Made by a program: the position numbers and the translations under genes. Below are positions 63,569 to 64,000 of a stretch of DNA of 64,000 bases, in pieces. The number at the start of each line of letters is the position of its first letter. Position 1 is the stretch's first letter. The stretch is from assembly GCA_963827515.1 (NCBI GenBank), contig CAWHBF010000021.1:248001-312000 (forward strand). The letters are read 5' to 3'. A model generated the notes under the pieces. That model was not told where the DNA came from. It was given only the letters and a program-made list of their open reading frames with translations, and searched no databases. This DNA is from JABFSA01 sp963827515. Its GTDB lineage: Bacteria; Acidobacteriota; Vicinamibacteria; Vicinamibacterales; UBA2999.

Positions 63569-64000
63569 TTACGCGGCGACGTTCACCGTGATCGTGCGCG
63601 GCTTGGCGTCCTCACGGAAGGGTAGTTTCACCGTCAGCACGCCGTTCTTGTATTCGGCAGTGACGCGCGACGCATCAACGGTCGTCGGCAGACTGAACGA
63701 GCGGCTGAATGCGCCGTACTGCCGTTCGACGCGGCGGAACTGGTCCTCCTTGACGTCGGTCGGGCGCTTGCGCTCGCCGCGCAGCGTCAACGTATCGTTC
63801 GCGACGGTGACCTCGATGTCCTCCCGGGTCATGTCCGGGAGCTCCGCCTTGATGACCAGGTCGCGCCCGTCGGTCTCGTAGATATCGACCGGCGGTGTCC
63901 AGGTGCTGGGTCCGTTCACGTCCTCATCCCGAAGATAGACGTTGCCGAACAGCCGATTCACTCGGCCCTGCAGCGTCGCGAACTCACGAAACGGATCGAC
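63569..64000 (-). CDS. Hsp20/alpha-crystallin family small heat-shock protein (5' end outside the window)
   Basis: Visible residues give a complete alpha-crystallin domain: WTPPVDIYETDGRDLVIKAELP and TREDIEVTVANDTLTLRGER, then FRRVERQYGAFSRSFSLP and the C-terminal VTAEYKNGVLTVKLP, all typical. The C-terminal tail is PRTITVNVAA, in which ITV-like replaces the usual IXI motif. Reading continues to the right edge (DPFREFATLQGRVNRLF), so the native start lies just beyond base 64000 and the GTG at 63961 is internal. It is an ATP-independent holdase. The strong hairpin at 63518-63557 lies at its 3' end. No HrcA/CIRCE or ROSE element can be sought, since the 5' end is missing. Confidence 0.93.
   Translation of the reverse strand, partial: VDPFREFATLQGRVNRLFGNVYLRDEDVNGPSTWTPPVDIYETDGRDLVIKAELPDMTREDIEVTVANDTLTLRGERKRPTDVKEDQFRRVERQYGAFSRSFSLPTTVDASRVTAEYKNGVLTVKLPFREDAKPRTITVNVAA

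Overview
This window is a GC-rich bacterial chromosome segment. Outer-membrane biogenesis genes (lpxB, lpxD, a TonB-dependent receptor, beta-barrel proteins) point to a diderm. Large secreted M16 peptidases, tandem periplasmic PQQ dehydrogenases with a c-type cytochrome, a CBM9/DUF5916 barrel protein, a carboxypeptidase-regulatory-type TonB receptor and abundant intergenic hairpin repeats together suggest Acidobacteriota, perhaps Vicinamibacteria. That placement is inference; there is no rRNA or complete marker set here. I saw no tRNA, rRNA, CRISPR array, transposase or phage gene, and no gene-free stretch above 300 bases. Layout: (1) 0-9 kb: a partial GT39-like membrane protein, a SET-domain protein, an unknown protein, a DUF5916 barrel protein, a TonB receptor, an EamA transporter and a DinB-fold protein. 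(2) 9-21 kb: a large M16 peptidase divergent from dut, the DNA polymerase IV gene, a two-domain cyclophilin, rsgA, DUF1499 and DUF1810 proteins, an MBL-fold hydrolase, a TPR protein, TerC and an unknown protein. (3) 21-24.7 kb: ferredoxin, mreB, typA and an FmdB zinc ribbon. (4) 24.8-31.7 kb: a metal-handling block with a DUF5666-like protein, cytochrome c, a His-rich barrel, a Cys-rich peptide, a copper-type P-ATPase, the fluoride channel crcB and a BNR-repeat lipoprotein. (5) 31.7-43 kb: a DUF6152 protein, two tandem PQQ dehydrogenases, cytochrome c, an M49-like peptidase, yqgE, queG and acnA. (6) 43-50 kb: lpxB, an inactive/active M16 pair, a barrel protein, lpxD and a Mit_KHE1-like protein. 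(7) 50-60 kb: a secreted 5'-nucleotidase, nfo, a CpaE-like ATPase, a receiver-like protein, a ketosynthase, and an HD-GYP-like protein overlapping a HEAT-repeat protein. (8) 60-64 kb: DUF457, gatC, gatA, a secreted SurE and a small heat-shock protein. Two things cut across the window. First, several repeat families fill the intergenic spaces: GTAGAGC-type paired hairpins, GTCCGGC hairpins, long GGTTC-rich inverted repeats bounded by CGTTCAC and GTGAACG, and 7-bp tandem arrays. A hairpin lies in every one of the eight convergent gene junctions that has room for one, and the repeats often supply stop codons or encode C-terminal tails. Second, ten otherwise good genes carry thirteen single-base frameshifts, mostly in short G or C runs and including acnA. 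This looks more like residual base-call error in a draft assembly than gene decay, but only reads can decide.
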